Source: an uncultured Litoreibacter sp. (GTDB taxonomy: Bacteria; Pseudomonadota; Alphaproteobacteria; Rhodobacterales; Rhodobacteraceae). Taken from it: a stretch of DNA of 64,000 nucleotides. Under the pieces are notes generated by a model. The model made no database searches and was not told the DNA's origin. It saw nothing but the letters and a program-made list of their open reading frames with translations. The translations under genes were made by a program, and so were the position numbers. Position 1 is the first letter of the stretch; each line of letters begins with the position of its first letter. The stretch lies in NCBI GenBank assembly GCA_947494645.1, contig CANLVO010000001.1:744001-808000 (forward strand), in the 5' to 3' direction. Shown here one piece after another: positions 23,213 to 32,626 of the stretch.

Positions 23213-24057
23213 TGAACCGGTCTTCTATCGCCACTCACCTGATCCTGATCTGCGGCGCGCTCTTTATGACGCTGCCGGTCTGGGTCGCCTTTGCCACATC
23301 CACCCACGCGCCGGAGACCATCCTGCGCGAAGGGCTGCAAATCTGGCCCGGCGGGCATTTCCTTGAGACCTATAACGAGGTGTTGTTCGTCGAAGGCGGG
23401 GTGATGAAGAAGGTCACCGCCACGACCATGCTGAAAAACAGCCTGATCCTTGGCATCGGGTTCGCGGTGGGCAAGGTCGTGATCTCTATGCTGGCGGCTT
23501 ACGCCATCGTCTACTTCCGCTTCCGGCTCGCCGTGCCGCTGTTCTGGATCATCTTCATGACGTTACTGCTGCCTTTGGAGGTTCGGATCATCCCGTCCTA
23601 CAAGGTGGTCGCCGATATGGGGATGCTGGACACCCATGCAGGGTTGATCATCCCGTTGATCGCGTCTGCCACGGGGACGTTCTTCTTTCGGCAGTTCTTC
23701 CGCTCCGTTCCGGATGAATTGCTGGAGGCCGCACGGCTGGACGGGGCCACGTCTTGGGGCTTCTTCATCGACATTCTGGTGCCGCTGTCCAAGACGATGA
23801 TCGCCGCCATCCTGATCATCATGTTTGTTGTTGGCTGGAACCAGTATCTGTGGCCGCTGATCATGACCACCAAGGAGGAGAACTACACCTTGGTGATCGG
23901 CATCAAACAAATCTATCAGGTGCTGAACGAAGGCGGCGAGCTGCCGCAATTCCAAAAGGCCTTCGCGCTGACCATTCTGGCGACCCTGCCGCCGGTGCTG
24001 GTGGTGCTGATCTTCCAAAACTGGTTCGTTAAGGGCCTCGTAGAAAGCGAGAAATAA
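23212..24057 (+). CDS. ugpE: glycerol-3-phosphate ABC permease UgpE
   Basis: A 281-residue permease with six membrane spans. The family segment [21 protein letters not shown] follows TM1, as in UgpE, and the EAA loop is [14 protein letters not shown] near residue 178. The C terminus [15 protein letters not shown] is typical. It overlaps ugpA and ugpC by one base each, so expression is coupled. Confidence 0.92.
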   Translation: MNRSSIATHLILICGALFMTLPVWVAFATSTHAPETILREGLQIWPGGHFLETYNEVLFVEGGVMKKVTATTMLKNSLILGIGFAVGKVVISMLAAYAIVYFRFRLAVPLFWIIFMTLLLPLEVRIIPSYKVVADMGMLDTHAGLIIPLIASATGTFFFRQFFRSVPDELLEAARLDGATSWGFFIDILVPLSKTMIAAILIIMFVVGWNQYLWPLIMTTKEENYTLVIGIKQIYQVLNEGGELPQFQKAFALTILATLPPVLVVLIFQNWFVKGLVESEK

Positions 24058-25133
24058 TGTCGGGTGTTCAACTTAAATTCGTCCGCAAAACCTATCCCAA
24101 CGGGGCAGAGGCCATTCGCGGCGTCGACATGGATATCAAGTCGGGCGAGATGATTGTGTTCGTTGGCCCGTCAGGCTGCGGCAAGTCCACTTTGCTGCGG
24201 ATGGTGGCGGGTTTGGAAAGCATCTCAGGTGGGGACATCTCCATCGGGGACCGGGTGATCAATGACGTCTCCCCGTCTGAGCGGGACGTGGCGATGGTGT
24301 TTCAGAACTACGCTCTCTATCCACACATGTCGGTGCGCGGGAACATGTCTTACGGGCTGAAGAACCGGAAGCTGGACAAGGCGGAGATCGAGAAACGGGT
24401 CAATGAAGCGGCAAAGATGTTGAAGATCGACCAGTTCCTCGACCGCCAGCCCAACCAGCTGTCCGGCGGCCAACGTCAACGCGTTGCGATGGGCCGCGCG
24501 ATTGTGCGTAACCCGCAAGTGTTCCTGTTTGACGAGCCGCTTTCCAACCTTGATGCCAAGCTGCGTGTGCAGATGCGGATCGAGATCAAGCGGCTGCAAC
24601 GGCGCATGAACGTGACCTCGATCTATGTGACCCATGACCAGACCGAGGCGATGACCTTGGCGGACCGTTTGGCCGTGATCAATGACGGTCTGGTCGAACA
24701 AATGGGCGCGCCGATGGAGCTGTACTCCAATCCGAAAACCCTGTTCGTGGCGTCCTTCATCGGGGCCCCGCAGATCAACCTGATCCCGGTAACGTTTGAC
24801 GGCAAAACGCTGAATAACGGCTCGCTGAAGCTCGCCGGCTTCAAAGACCTGCCGGAGAACACTGATCTGGTGCTGGGCGTGAGGCCTGATGTGATGACCC
24901 AAACCACCAAAGGTCAGCTTGATATGCGCGTCGATCTGGTGGAGCAACATGGCGGCGAGAACCTCGTCTACGGCGCCCTGCAAGGGGCGGTCAACGACGA
25001 GGGCGAGGAGCTGGAGATTTGTCTAAAGGGCGACAAGGCATTGCTTCCCGATCTCGACGCGGCGCTGCGACTGAGCTTTGATCCCGCGACCGCCTTCGTG
25101 TTCCGCAAGAATACGGGCGAGCGGCTGCTATGA
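24057..25133 (+). CDS. ugpC: glycerol-3-phosphate ABC ATPase UgpC
   Basis: A 358-residue ATPase. Walker A GPSGCGKS is at 37-44, the Q-loop at [12 protein letters not shown], signature LSGGQRQR near 135, Walker [15 protein letters not shown] near 155, then a TOBE domain from about 240. The order and C-terminal region match UgpC/MalK proteins. It energises UgpAE. The next gene begins 4 bp inside its end. Confidence 0.92.
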   Translation: MSGVQLKFVRKTYPNGAEAIRGVDMDIKSGEMIVFVGPSGCGKSTLLRMVAGLESISGGDISIGDRVINDVSPSERDVAMVFQNYALYPHMSVRGNMSYGLKNRKLDKAEIEKRVNEAAKMLKIDQFLDRQPNQLSGGQRQRVAMGRAIVRNPQVFLFDEPLSNLDAKLRVQMRIEIKRLQRRMNVTSIYVTHDQTEAMTLADRLAVINDGLVEQMGAPMELYSNPKTLFVASFIGAPQINLIPVTFDGKTLNNGSLKLAGFKDLPENTDLVLGVRPDVMTQTTKGQLDMRVDLVEQHGGENLVYGALQGAVNDEGEELEICLKGDKALLPDLDAALRLSFDPATAFVFRKNTGERLL

Positions 25134-25915
25134 GCGCGGACCGGCTCGACGCGGCGAAGGCAATCGCCCGAGAGGCCGGAACTATGGCATTGGATTTCTT
25201 CAAGGACCTCTCCGCTTTGGATATTAAATCCAAAGGGGCGCAGGACATGGTGTCCAATGCGGATCTGGAGGTAGAAACCTTCGTCCGTGCCCGGCTCGCC
25301 GAAGCCTTTCCGGAGGACGGGATTGTCGGCGAAGAACACGGTGATGTGGCGTCCTCATCCGGCTGGACCTGGGTCATCGACCCGATTGATGGCACCGCGA
25401 ATTTCGTGGCCGGCATCCCGCAATGGTGCGTTATTCTGGCCTGTGTGAAAGACGACCAAACCCAGCTTGGCGCGATCTATGAGCCCTGCAACAACGAGAT
25501 GTTTTGGGGCGCGCGTGGCAAGGGTGCTTACGTCAACGATGCCAAGTTGGCCATTGCGAGCACGACGGGCCTGAATGACGGCAGTGTCGGCGTCGGCATG
25601 AATGGCCGCACGGAAACGCATATGGCGTCCAACCTGATCGCGGACCTGTCGGAACGCGGCGGCATTTTCTTTCGCAACGCGTCGGGTGGCCTGATGCTGT
25701 CATACGTCGCGGCAGGGCGTCTCATTGGCTATACCGAGCCGCATATGAATGCGTGGGACTGCCTCGCAGGCCAGCTGTTCATCGCAGAGGCAGGCGGCCG
25801 TGTCGAACACCAAAGCGCAGGGCAAATGTTAGAGACCGGCGGGCGGGTCATCGCCGGGTCTCCGGACATTTTTGACGAACTACTCGCGATGTCAGAGACC
25901 GCTTTCAAAGCGTGA
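25130..25915 (+). CDS. inositol monophosphatase family protein
   Basis: A 261-residue Mg-dependent phosphatase of the IMPase/SuhB family. Metal ligands appear in GEEHGD (about residues 65-70), [13 protein letters not shown] (about 82-94) and [18 protein letters not shown] (about 204-221). It hydrolyses small phosphate monoesters such as inositol phosphate or other polyol phosphates. It overlaps ugpC by 4 bp and the next permease by 4 bp, which places it in the ugp operon. Context suggests it acts on a phosphorylated polyol brought in by the transporter, for example glycerol phosphate or inositol phosphate. Confidence 0.88.
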   Translation: MSADRLDAAKAIAREAGTMALDFFKDLSALDIKSKGAQDMVSNADLEVETFVRARLAEAFPEDGIVGEEHGDVASSSGWTWVIDPIDGTANFVAGIPQWCVILACVKDDQTQLGAIYEPCNNEMFWGARGKGAYVNDAKLAIASTTGLNDGSVGVGMNGRTETHMASNLIADLSERGGIFFRNASGGLMLSYVAAGRLIGYTEPHMNAWDCLAGQLFIAEAGGRVEHQSAGQMLETGGRVIAGSPDIFDELLAMSETAFKA

Positions 25916-26754
25916 CATCCGCCCGGAAACACCTTCTGCAGCAGTTGGGAAATCATGTGATCCTGCTCGCTGGCGTGGCGTTCCTTATCCTGCCCATCGC
26001 CATCATGTTTGCCTCGTCGACCCATGACACCGCCACTTTGGTGGGAGAGGGATTAAAGCTGATCCCGGGGTCCCGAGGGGTCGAGAACTACACCCAAGTG
26101 CTGAGCCTGCAGGCCGGGTTCACCGACCAGATCACCGCGCTTGATATGATGAGGAACTCTTTCATCATCGCGCTGGGCGTGGCTGGCCTGACCACCTTAG
26201 TGTCGCTCTGTGGGGCTTATGCGCTGGTCTATTTCCGGCTGCCACTGGCTGGGTTTCTGTTCTGGTTGACACTTGCTACGCTGCTGCTGCCGCTCGAAAG
26301 CCGGTTCATCACAACCTTTCTGGTTACCGACGCGCTGGGCTTGATCAACACCCATCTGGGCATGGTGTTGCCGACCTTGGCTCTGGCGCTCGGCACGTTG
26401 TTCTTCCGGCAATTGTTTCTCAGCATTCCCGACGAGTACCTCGAGGCCGCCAAGCTCGACGGGGCAGGGCCGGTGCGGTTCTTTGTCGACTTCATCCTGC
26501 CTTTGTCCTGGAAACGCGGCGGGGCGATCTTTGTGGTGACCTTCATGATCGGGTGGAACCAGTATCTTTGGCCGCTGATGATCAGCACCGACGAGAGCCG
26601 CTACACTTTGGTCCGCGGGATCCGGCTGATCGGGCAGGAAAGCGGGACAGGCATGGCGCTGATCATGCTGTCGATCTTGCCGCCACTCATCCTCGTGCTG
26701 ATCTTCCAGCGCTGGTTCTTTCAGGCCTTGGCCGACGAGAAAAATGCCTTCTAG
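25912..26754 (+). CDS. second UgpE-like ABC permease
   Basis: A 280-residue six-span permease, clearly a relative of the UgpE at 23212: [20 protein letters not shown], then FASSTHDTATLVGEGLKLIPGSRGVEN, and an EAA loop EAAKLDGAGPVRFF near residue 180. It uses a GTG start (25912) that overlaps the phosphatase stop by 4 bp. No second UgpA or binding protein accompanies it, so it may replace UgpE in an alternative complex or be a leftover of a duplication. Confidence 0.85.
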   Translation: MTSARKHLLQQLGNHVILLAGVAFLILPIAIMFASSTHDTATLVGEGLKLIPGSRGVENYTQVLSLQAGFTDQITALDMMRNSFIIALGVAGLTTLVSLCGAYALVYFRLPLAGFLFWLTLATLLLPLESRFITTFLVTDALGLINTHLGMVLPTLALALGTLFFRQLFLSIPDEYLEAAKLDGAGPVRFFVDFILPLSWKRGGAIFVVTFMIGWNQYLWPLMISTDESRYTLVRGIRLIGQESGTGMALIMLSILPPLILVLIFQRWFFQALADEKNAF

Positions 26755-27934
26755 CGCGCCCATCACCGGGCAGGCCAAGGCGGCGCTGCTGTTGTTGCTG
26801 ACGGGTGTGAGTTGTAACGCGGCCACAATCCCCTTCATGAGCGTCTACATCGTGGAGACCCTCGGCATGGAGCCGTGGTTTATCAGCGTTTATGCCTCGA
26901 TCACGCTGACGCTGACAGTGCTGATCAACAGGCAATATGGAGAGTGGATCGACGCGGGCGTTCCGGTTGCCCGTTTGGTCTTGGCGTCCATTTTGGCGTT
27001 TATAGCGGCGGTGCTCTCCATCCTGATCGTCCCGAATTTCTGGGTGCTCGTTCTGTTCGGCGGCCCGTGCTTTGCTGTGTCCAATGCGGCTGTGTCGACC
27101 ATGTATAGCTACGGCAGGTTGCTGGCTGAGAAAGAGGGTTTGGATGTTCCTCGATACAATTCCTACCTCCGCGCTATGACTTCGCTGGGTTGGATGTTGG
27201 CACCAGCGGCCAGCTTCTACATTGCCAGCTTATCCAGCGCATCCGCTGTGTTCTGGTTGGCGTTGGTTTTAGGCGGCCTTTGGGGGCTGCTCTGGCTGGT
27301 GGCGATGCCAAAAACCTTTTCGTCAGGGCAGGGTGGGTCCGACCTCCCCGAGATCAAGAGTGCCGTTCCCACGAACCGGAAGCTTTGGATGGCGGCGGCT
27401 GTGTGTCTTGCTTTCGCAATGGCGCATTCGATGTCGATGAGTGCGCTGCCGCTGTTTTACATCCGTGAGGCGGGACTGCCGACCTATGCGCCGGGTGTCT
27501 CGCTCTCGGTCAAAACCCTGGTCGAAATTGCGGCCATTCTGGCCTCGCCTTGGATCATGACGCGGCTTGGGTCACGCAACGCGCTGCGTTTCGCTGCCGT
27601 CTTGGCCATCGCCGCTTTCTTTGTTCTCGCCCGGGTCGAGACGCTGCCGCAGTTGGTCGTCGGGGCTGCTCTGGAGGGGCTTTATTACGGTCTCTTCGCC
27701 GCGGTGGGGCTGAGCTACGTGCAGGACTTCGCAAAGGGGCGCATGGCGCGGGCGACGTCGCTCTACATGAACAGCTTGTTTCTGGGAGGGCTGATCGCCA
27801 GCCCGTTGATGGGGCTAACGGCACAGTTTGTCAGCTTCGAAATGGCCATCCAGTTGTCCACAGTTTGGGCCGTGCTGGCCTTCGCGCTTTTGACAGCGAG
27901 CGGGCATAATAAAGGCGAGCGGTCACGCCCATGA
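26744..27934 (+). CDS. MFS transporter
   Basis: A 396-residue integral membrane protein with twelve predicted spans and a central cytoplasmic loop near residue 190-205. Sequences such as INRQYGEWIDAGVPVARLVLAS between the second and third spans are MFS-like, and the overall pattern is close to sugar-efflux or sugar-phosphate transporters. It starts 11 bp before the end of the permease gene and is the last gene of the ugp-containing run, 66 bp before the GntR regulator. Substrate unknown. Confidence 0.82.
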   Translation: MPSSAPITGQAKAALLLLLTGVSCNAATIPFMSVYIVETLGMEPWFISVYASITLTLTVLINRQYGEWIDAGVPVARLVLASILAFIAAVLSILIVPNFWVLVLFGGPCFAVSNAAVSTMYSYGRLLAEKEGLDVPRYNSYLRAMTSLGWMLAPAASFYIASLSSASAVFWLALVLGGLWGLLWLVAMPKTFSSGQGGSDLPEIKSAVPTNRKLWMAAAVCLAFAMAHSMSMSALPLFYIREAGLPTYAPGVSLSVKTLVEIAAILASPWIMTRLGSRNALRFAAVLAIAAFFVLARVETLPQLVVGAALEGLYYGLFAAVGLSYVQDFAKGRMARATSLYMNSLFLGGLIASPLMGLTAQFVSFEMAIQLSTVWAVLAFALLTASGHNKGERSRP

Positions 27935-27954
27935 AATAGGTGTCACAACGATTG

Positions 27955-27989
27955 ACTCACTTTGTATACATTTATTATACAAAGTGAGT
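27955..27989. promoter_or_regulatory. 14 bp inverted-repeat operator before gntR
   Basis: ACTCACTTTGTATA (27955-27968) and TATACAAAGTGAGT (27976-27989) are perfect inverted repeats around CATTTAT, 11 bp before the GntR-family gene. The TTGTATA...TATACAA core is typical of FadR/GntR operators. The site straddles the probable promoter and fits autoregulation and control of the downstream dapA-like, aldehyde dehydrogenase and mttB-like genes. Confidence 0.8.
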
Positions 27990-28000
27990 TGGGAGACATC

Positions 28001-28705
28001 ATGGCCAAACTCAAAAAGACGAAATGTGCCGCGGATTTGCGGGCGCGGATACTCAGGCAGGAGCTTGCCCCAGGGTGCGATCTGGACGAGGTGAGCCTGG
28101 CCGCCGAGTACGGCATTTCACGCACGCCGCTTCGGGAAGTGTTTCACCGGCTGGCCGCCGAAGGGTATATTCGCATCGAGGAAAACCGGGGCGGCAAGGT
28201 GGCCTCCATGGACTTTCCGGTGCTGCGGGTGTTTTTCCAAACCGCGCCGTTGGTCTATTCGTCAATTGCTCGCCAAGCTGCTGAGAACCGTACCAGCGTG
28301 CAGGTAGCCGGGCTGAAAGACACGCAGTTGGCCTTTACCAAAGCCGCCCGCGCAGGCGACGCGGCGCAGTCGGGGCTGTTGAACCACGCGTTTCACGAGC
28401 AAATCGGCGAGATGGCGCAGAACCCCTATCTGTTCGCAGCGCTGATGCGGATGCTGATTGACCATACGCGGCTGGGTCAGACGTTTTTTGCACCGCAATC
28501 CTCCGAGGACCAAGCGCGGGTCAAAAAGGCGATCGAGCAGCATGACGCGATGATTTCCGCGATAGAGGCGCAAGAGCCCTCGCTGGCGATCGATCTGACC
28601 CTGCAGCATTGGGAATTGTCACGCGACCAGCTTGAGAAATTCGTCCGCCCAGACCCGTTGCCGATTGATGTGATCTCCATGAAAGACAGACCCCGTGCAG
28701 TTTGA
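28001..28705 (+). CDS. GntR-family (FadR subfamily) regulator
   Basis: A 234-residue regulator. The winged-helix N terminus contains LAAEYGISRTPLREVFHRLAAEGYIRIEENRGGKVA (about 37-72), a standard GntR HTH, and the C-terminal FCD-like ligand domain contains HAFHEQIGEMAQNPYL and HDAMISAIEAQEP. The FCD metal-binding His pattern is partly visible. Start at 28001 after GGGAGA; an upstream in-frame ATG would lie inside the operator. It overlaps the dapA-like gene by 11 bp and precedes a five-gene catabolic operon, so it is probably its local repressor. Confidence 0.92.
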   Translation: MAKLKKTKCAADLRARILRQELAPGCDLDEVSLAAEYGISRTPLREVFHRLAAEGYIRIEENRGGKVASMDFPVLRVFFQTAPLVYSSIARQAAENRTSVQVAGLKDTQLAFTKAARAGDAAQSGLLNHAFHEQIGEMAQNPYLFAALMRMLIDHTRLGQTFFAPQSSEDQARVKKAIEQHDAMISAIEAQEPSLAIDLTLQHWELSRDQLEKFVRPDPLPIDVISMKDRPRAV

Positions 28706-29603
28706 AGGTATCTACACCCCGCTCGTGACACCCTATCATGACGACTTCTCCGTCAATGAAGAGGCGCTGGCCCAAACCGTTGAGCAGCTGATCGCCGCAG
28801 GCGTGCATGGCATCATCGTCGCGGGCTCGACCGGGGAATACTACGCCCAGACAGAGGAAGAACGCCTTTGGATGATGAAGCGCTGTTTCGAGCTGATCGC
28901 AGGGCGGGTGCCGATGATCGTGGGCACCGGGGCCATTCGCACCGAAGACAGCGTTCGCTTTGCAGAGGCCGCCAAAGCGGTCGGCGCCGACGCCTTGCTG
29001 GTGGCCACACCGCCTTACGCCTACCCGACCGGGCGCGAGATTGCGCTGCATGCTTTGGCGATTGACCGGGCGGCGAACCTGCCGGTGATGCTCTACAACT
29101 ATCCGGGCCGCATGTCCGTCAATATGGATGAGGAGACCCTCGACCGGCTCGGTCGCTCCCCCAATTTCTGCGCCATCAAGGAAAGCTCGGGTGACGTGAA
29201 CCGGCTGCACATGCTCGCGCGGGACTACCCCCATATCGCGCTGAGCTGCGGTATGGATGACCAAGCTCTGGAGTTCTTTGCATGGGGTGCGCGGTCTTGG
29301 GTCTGCGCGGGCTCGAACTTTGCGCCGGAGGCGCATATCGCGCTCTATCAGGCCTGCGCGGTGGAGGGCGATTTCACCAAGGGCCGGGCCATCATGTCGG
29401 CGATGCTGCCGTTGATGAGCGTGCTCGAGCAAGGGGGCAAATTTGTGCAATGCATCAAATACGGCCTCACCCTGCGCGGCATCGATGCGGGGCCGCCGCG
29501 CAGGCCGCTGCAACCCCTGAACAAGGATGACAAGCGCCAGCTGGCCGAGGTGATCCGCACCATGAACACCACCATTTCGCGCATCACGGGAGACGCAGCA
29601 TGA
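28695..29603 (+). CDS. DapA-family lyase/aldolase
   Basis: A 302-residue TIM-barrel enzyme of the dihydrodipicolinate synthase/N-acetylneuraminate lyase family. The Schiff-base Lys is in CAIKESSGD (about residue 163), the catalytic Tyr in LYNYPGRMSVNM, and the substrate carboxylate motif is GSTGEYYAQTEEER. The start is GTG at 28695, 11 bp inside the regulator gene. Beside aldehyde dehydrogenase this family often makes 2-oxoglutarate semialdehyde from hydroxyproline- or sugar-derived intermediates. Here it likely splits or dehydrates an intermediate of the operon pathway. Lysine synthesis is unlikely. Confidence 0.85.
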   Translation: MQFEGIYTPLVTPYHDDFSVNEEALAQTVEQLIAAGVHGIIVAGSTGEYYAQTEEERLWMMKRCFELIAGRVPMIVGTGAIRTEDSVRFAEAAKAVGADALLVATPPYAYPTGREIALHALAIDRAANLPVMLYNYPGRMSVNMDEETLDRLGRSPNFCAIKESSGDVNRLHMLARDYPHIALSCGMDDQALEFFAWGARSWVCAGSNFAPEAHIALYQACAVEGDFTKGRAIMSAMLPLMSVLEQGGKFVQCIKYGLTLRGIDAGPPRRPLQPLNKDDKRQLAEVIRTMNTTISRITGDAA

Positions 29604-31078
29604 CCGATCTTTTGACCCATGCGGAATATCAGGCCATAGCCCGCGACATGGCGTTCCCGAGAACCGCCTTCATTGACGGAAAATACCGCGCCGGCAGCGG
29701 CAAAAGCTTTGCGACGACGAACCCGGCAACGGGGGAGGTGCTGACAGAGATCGCAGGCTGCGATGCGCAGGACGTGGATTTTGCCGTGTCCAAGGCGCGG
29801 GAGGCGTTTGAACAGGGCCATTGGTCCAAGCTGCACCCTTCAGAGCGCAAGGATGTGCTGATCCGCCTGTGTAAACTGATGACCCGCAACCGCCGCGAGC
29901 TTGCGGTGATGGAGAGCCTGGAAAGCGGCAAGCCGATCCTCGATTGCGAAACCGTCGACGTGCCAGAGACGATCCATTGCATCAAGTGGCACGCCGAAGC
30001 CATCGACAAGATTTATGACCAAACCAGCCCCACGGGCGACGACGCAATATCGATGATCGTGCGTGAGCCCATTGGCGTGGTGGGCGCCGTATTGCCTTGG
30101 AACTTCCCACTGATGATGCTGGGCTGGAAGATCGGTCCAGCGCTGGCGGCGGGGTGCTCGGTGATTGTCAAACCGGCGGAGCAGACCTCGATGACCGCTC
30201 TGCGCGTCGCGGAACTGGCTCATGAGGCAGGTGTGCCGCGCGGCGTGTTGCAAGTCTTGCCCGGGGACGGGCCTTCGGTGGGGGAGCCGCTGGGGCTGCA
30301 TATGGGCGTGGACATGGTCAGCTTTACCGGCTCGACTGAAACCGGGCGTCGTTTCCTGCGCTACGCAGCCGACAGTAATCTCAAGAAGGTCGTTCTGGAA
30401 TGTGGCGGCAAGAACCCGGCGGTGGTGCTGGATGATGCTGAAAACCTCGACCATGTCGCGATGCATGTGGTGAACGCGGCGTTCTGGAACGCCGGGCAGA
30501 ACTGCTCCGCCGCATCGCGGCTGATCGTGCACGCCTCGGTCAAAGCCGAGCTGATGGACAGGATTACCGCCCGTCTGCGCGATTGGAAAACCGGCGACCC
30601 GCTGGACCCTGGCACGCATATCGGTGCGCTGATTGATGCAGAGCACTGCAAGAAGGTACGCAGCTATCTCTATAAAGAGGACCAAGGGCAGGGGGCCTTT
30701 GTGTCGCCCGTGATCTGCGAGGTCAGCAAGGATGACCCCAAGGCCAGAGAAGAGATCTTCGGCCCGGTTCTGTCGGTGATCGAAGTGGCCAGCAATGACG
30801 AAGCCATCGCGGTGGCCAACCAGACCGAATATGGGCTTGCCGCCAGCGTCTTCACCGCAAACACCCGACAGGCGATCCGCGCAGCACGCGACATTCAGGC
30901 GGGCACGGTGACGGTGAATTGCTACGGGGAGGGCGACATTGCCACGCCCTTCGGCGGCTACAAACAGTCGGGCTTTGGCGGGCGCGACAATGGCATCCAC
31001 GCCCATGATCAGTTCACCGAGCTGAAGACCATCTGGATCGACCTGAGCGATCCTGTTGAAGGGGACAATGTCGGATGA
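29600..31078 (+). CDS. NAD(P)-dependent aldehyde dehydrogenase
   Basis: A 492-residue ALDH superfamily enzyme. The NAD-binding segment PWNFPLMMLGWKIGPALAAG is near residue 160, the general base Glu is in LECGGKNPAVVLDD (about 262), and the nucleophile Cys is in GQNCSAASR (about 296). The C-terminal part includes GPVLSVIEV and TPFGGYKQSGFGGRDNG. It oxidises an aldehyde, possibly betaine aldehyde- or semialdehyde-type, to the acid. It overlaps the dapA-like and mttB-like genes by 4 bp each. Confidence 0.92.
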   Translation: MTDLLTHAEYQAIARDMAFPRTAFIDGKYRAGSGKSFATTNPATGEVLTEIAGCDAQDVDFAVSKAREAFEQGHWSKLHPSERKDVLIRLCKLMTRNRRELAVMESLESGKPILDCETVDVPETIHCIKWHAEAIDKIYDQTSPTGDDAISMIVREPIGVVGAVLPWNFPLMMLGWKIGPALAAGCSVIVKPAEQTSMTALRVAELAHEAGVPRGVLQVLPGDGPSVGEPLGLHMGVDMVSFTGSTETGRRFLRYAADSNLKKVVLECGGKNPAVVLDDAENLDHVAMHVVNAAFWNAGQNCSAASRLIVHASVKAELMDRITARLRDWKTGDPLDPGTHIGALIDAEHCKKVRSYLYKEDQGQGAFVSPVICEVSKDDPKAREEIFGPVLSVIEVASNDEAIAVANQTEYGLAASVFTANTRQAIRAARDIQAGTVTVNCYGEGDIATPFGGYKQSGFGGRDNGIHAHDQFTELKTIWIDLSDPVEGDNVG

Positions 31079-32625
31079 GCGTCGATGCGGTCGGAACGGT
31101 GCGCCGCGGGCGCGGCGCACGCAAGGCCCAGCGCCAAACACGCGACGTGACTATGCTGCCCGCGCTCAAGCGTGGCATCCCCTTAATGGAGCCGATGAAC
31201 GCCGAACGGGTGGCACAAATCGACGCGGCTTCGATGGATATTCTGGAAAATGTCGGCGTTGTCTTTCGCGACCCCATTGCGCTGGAAGATTGGAAACGGG
31301 CCGGGGCCGATGTGCGTCGCGAGACGGTACACTTGGACCGTGGCCTCGTGAGCGAGTTGATCAAGACGATCCCGTCGAGCTTCACCTACCACGCCCGCAA
31401 CCCGGCCAATAACCTGCCCTTTGGCGGGGACTACGCGATGTTCGTGCCGATGACCGGCGCGCCTTACCTGCGCGACATGGACGACGTGCGGCGCAACCCG
31501 ACGCTTGAGGATTTGGCCAATTTTCACAAGCTCAGCCACATGCTGCCTGCAATGCATTCCTCGGCGCATCACATTGTCGAGCCCTATGATCACCCGATCA
31601 GCCAGCGGCATTTGCGGATCACCTATTCGTCGATGAAGCACTCCGACAAGACCTTCATGGGGATGACCACCAGCCCGAAAAACGCCGAAGATGTGCTGGA
31701 GATGTGCGCCATCCTGTTTGGCCGCGACTATATGCTGACCCACCCCGTGGTGACCGGCAATTGCAACGGCAACTCGCCTTTGGTTTGGGACGAGACGATG
31801 CTGGGCGCGATGCGAGCCTTCGCGCGGATGAACCAACCGGTGCTGTGCTCTCCATTTGTGCTGGGCGGCGCCAATACGCCAGCGGGCACCGCGCCTACCG
31901 TGGCACAGCTAAATGCCGAGGCGCTGAGCGCCTTGGCCTATACGCAAGTGGTTCAGAAAGGCGCACCAGCGATCTACGGCCACTACCTCGCGACAGTCTC
32001 GATGAAGTCAGGCGCGCCGATGGCAGGCACGCCCGAGATCAGCTTGATGAACATGATGATCGGCCAGATGGCGCGGTTCTACGACATCCCGTGGCGCACC
32101 TCGAACACGCTGGGCGGCTCCAAGACCTTTGACGCGCAGGCAGGCTATGAAAGCGCGAGCACGATGATGGCGGTGCTGATGTCAGGGGCGAATTACATCT
32201 GGCATTCGGCGGGTTGGAACGAGGCGGGGATGCATTGCTCCATGGCCAAATTCGTCGTCGATGCGGAGCAATGCGCGATGGGCTACCGTATGGCGCAAGG
32301 CATCAACTGGGACGGCTTTGACGAGGCGATTGCGGCGGTCCGTGACGTGGGCCCCGGCGGGCATTATCTAGGCCACCCGCATACGCTGGAGAACTTCCAG
32401 GAGGCATTCTTCATGCCGGAGCTGTTCGACAATAACTCGATTGAGCAATGGCAGGCGGACGGGTCTGTCGAGACCAACGAGCGTGCTCTGAAACGCGTGC
32501 GGGAGCTGTTGGACGAATACCAGGAGCCCACGCTGGACGCGGGTGTAAACGAGGCTCTGCTGGACTACATCGCCCGGCGCGAGCGGGAAATCCCGGCGGC
32601 AGACGCACTGAACCAAGACCTCTGA
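31075..32625 (+). CDS. trimethylamine methyltransferase (MttB) family protein, non-pyrrolysine
   Basis: A 516-residue MttB-superfamily TIM-barrel protein (PF06253). It contains FAMTGAPYLRDMDDVRRNPT-like (DMDD-x-RR-P), VLCSPFVLGGANTPAGTAPTVAQ and the C-terminal PGGHYLGHPHTLENFQEAFFMPELFD. There is no in-frame amber codon, so it belongs to the non-pyrrolysine group; known members demethylate glycine betaine, proline betaine or carnitine, passing a methyl to a corrinoid protein. It overlaps the ALDH gene by 4 bp. No corrinoid protein gene is present nearby, so methyl transfer may use another acceptor or the role is different. Confidence 0.88.
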   Translation: MSVDAVGTVRRGRGARKAQRQTRDVTMLPALKRGIPLMEPMNAERVAQIDAASMDILENVGVVFRDPIALEDWKRAGADVRRETVHLDRGLVSELIKTIPSSFTYHARNPANNLPFGGDYAMFVPMTGAPYLRDMDDVRRNPTLEDLANFHKLSHMLPAMHSSAHHIVEPYDHPISQRHLRITYSSMKHSDKTFMGMTTSPKNAEDVLEMCAILFGRDYMLTHPVVTGNCNGNSPLVWDETMLGAMRAFARMNQPVLCSPFVLGGANTPAGTAPTVAQLNAEALSALAYTQVVQKGAPAIYGHYLATVSMKSGAPMAGTPEISLMNMMIGQMARFYDIPWRTSNTLGGSKTFDAQAGYESASTMMAVLMSGANYIWHSAGWNEAGMHCSMAKFVVDAEQCAMGYRMAQGINWDGFDEAIAAVRDVGPGGHYLGHPHTLENFQEAFFMPELFDNNSIEQWQADGSVETNERALKRVRELLDEYQEPTLDAGVNEALLDYIARREREIPAADALNQDL

Positions 32626-32626
32626 T

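Noticed and set aside
28695-29603. Housekeeping dapA for lysine synthesis
   Set aside because: It lies in a GntR-controlled catabolic operon beside ALDH and MttB-like genes, and the family has many catabolic members.
29840-31141. Long minus-strand open frame opposite the aldehyde dehydrogenase
   Set aside because: It is the antisense of a clear ALDH gene; its translation is rich in Arg, His and Gln with no family motif, a usual shadow in GC-rich DNA.
31075-32625. Possible pyrrolysine-containing methyltransferase
   Set aside because: The MttB-family frame is open without any in-frame TAG, so it belongs to the non-pyrrolysine group.
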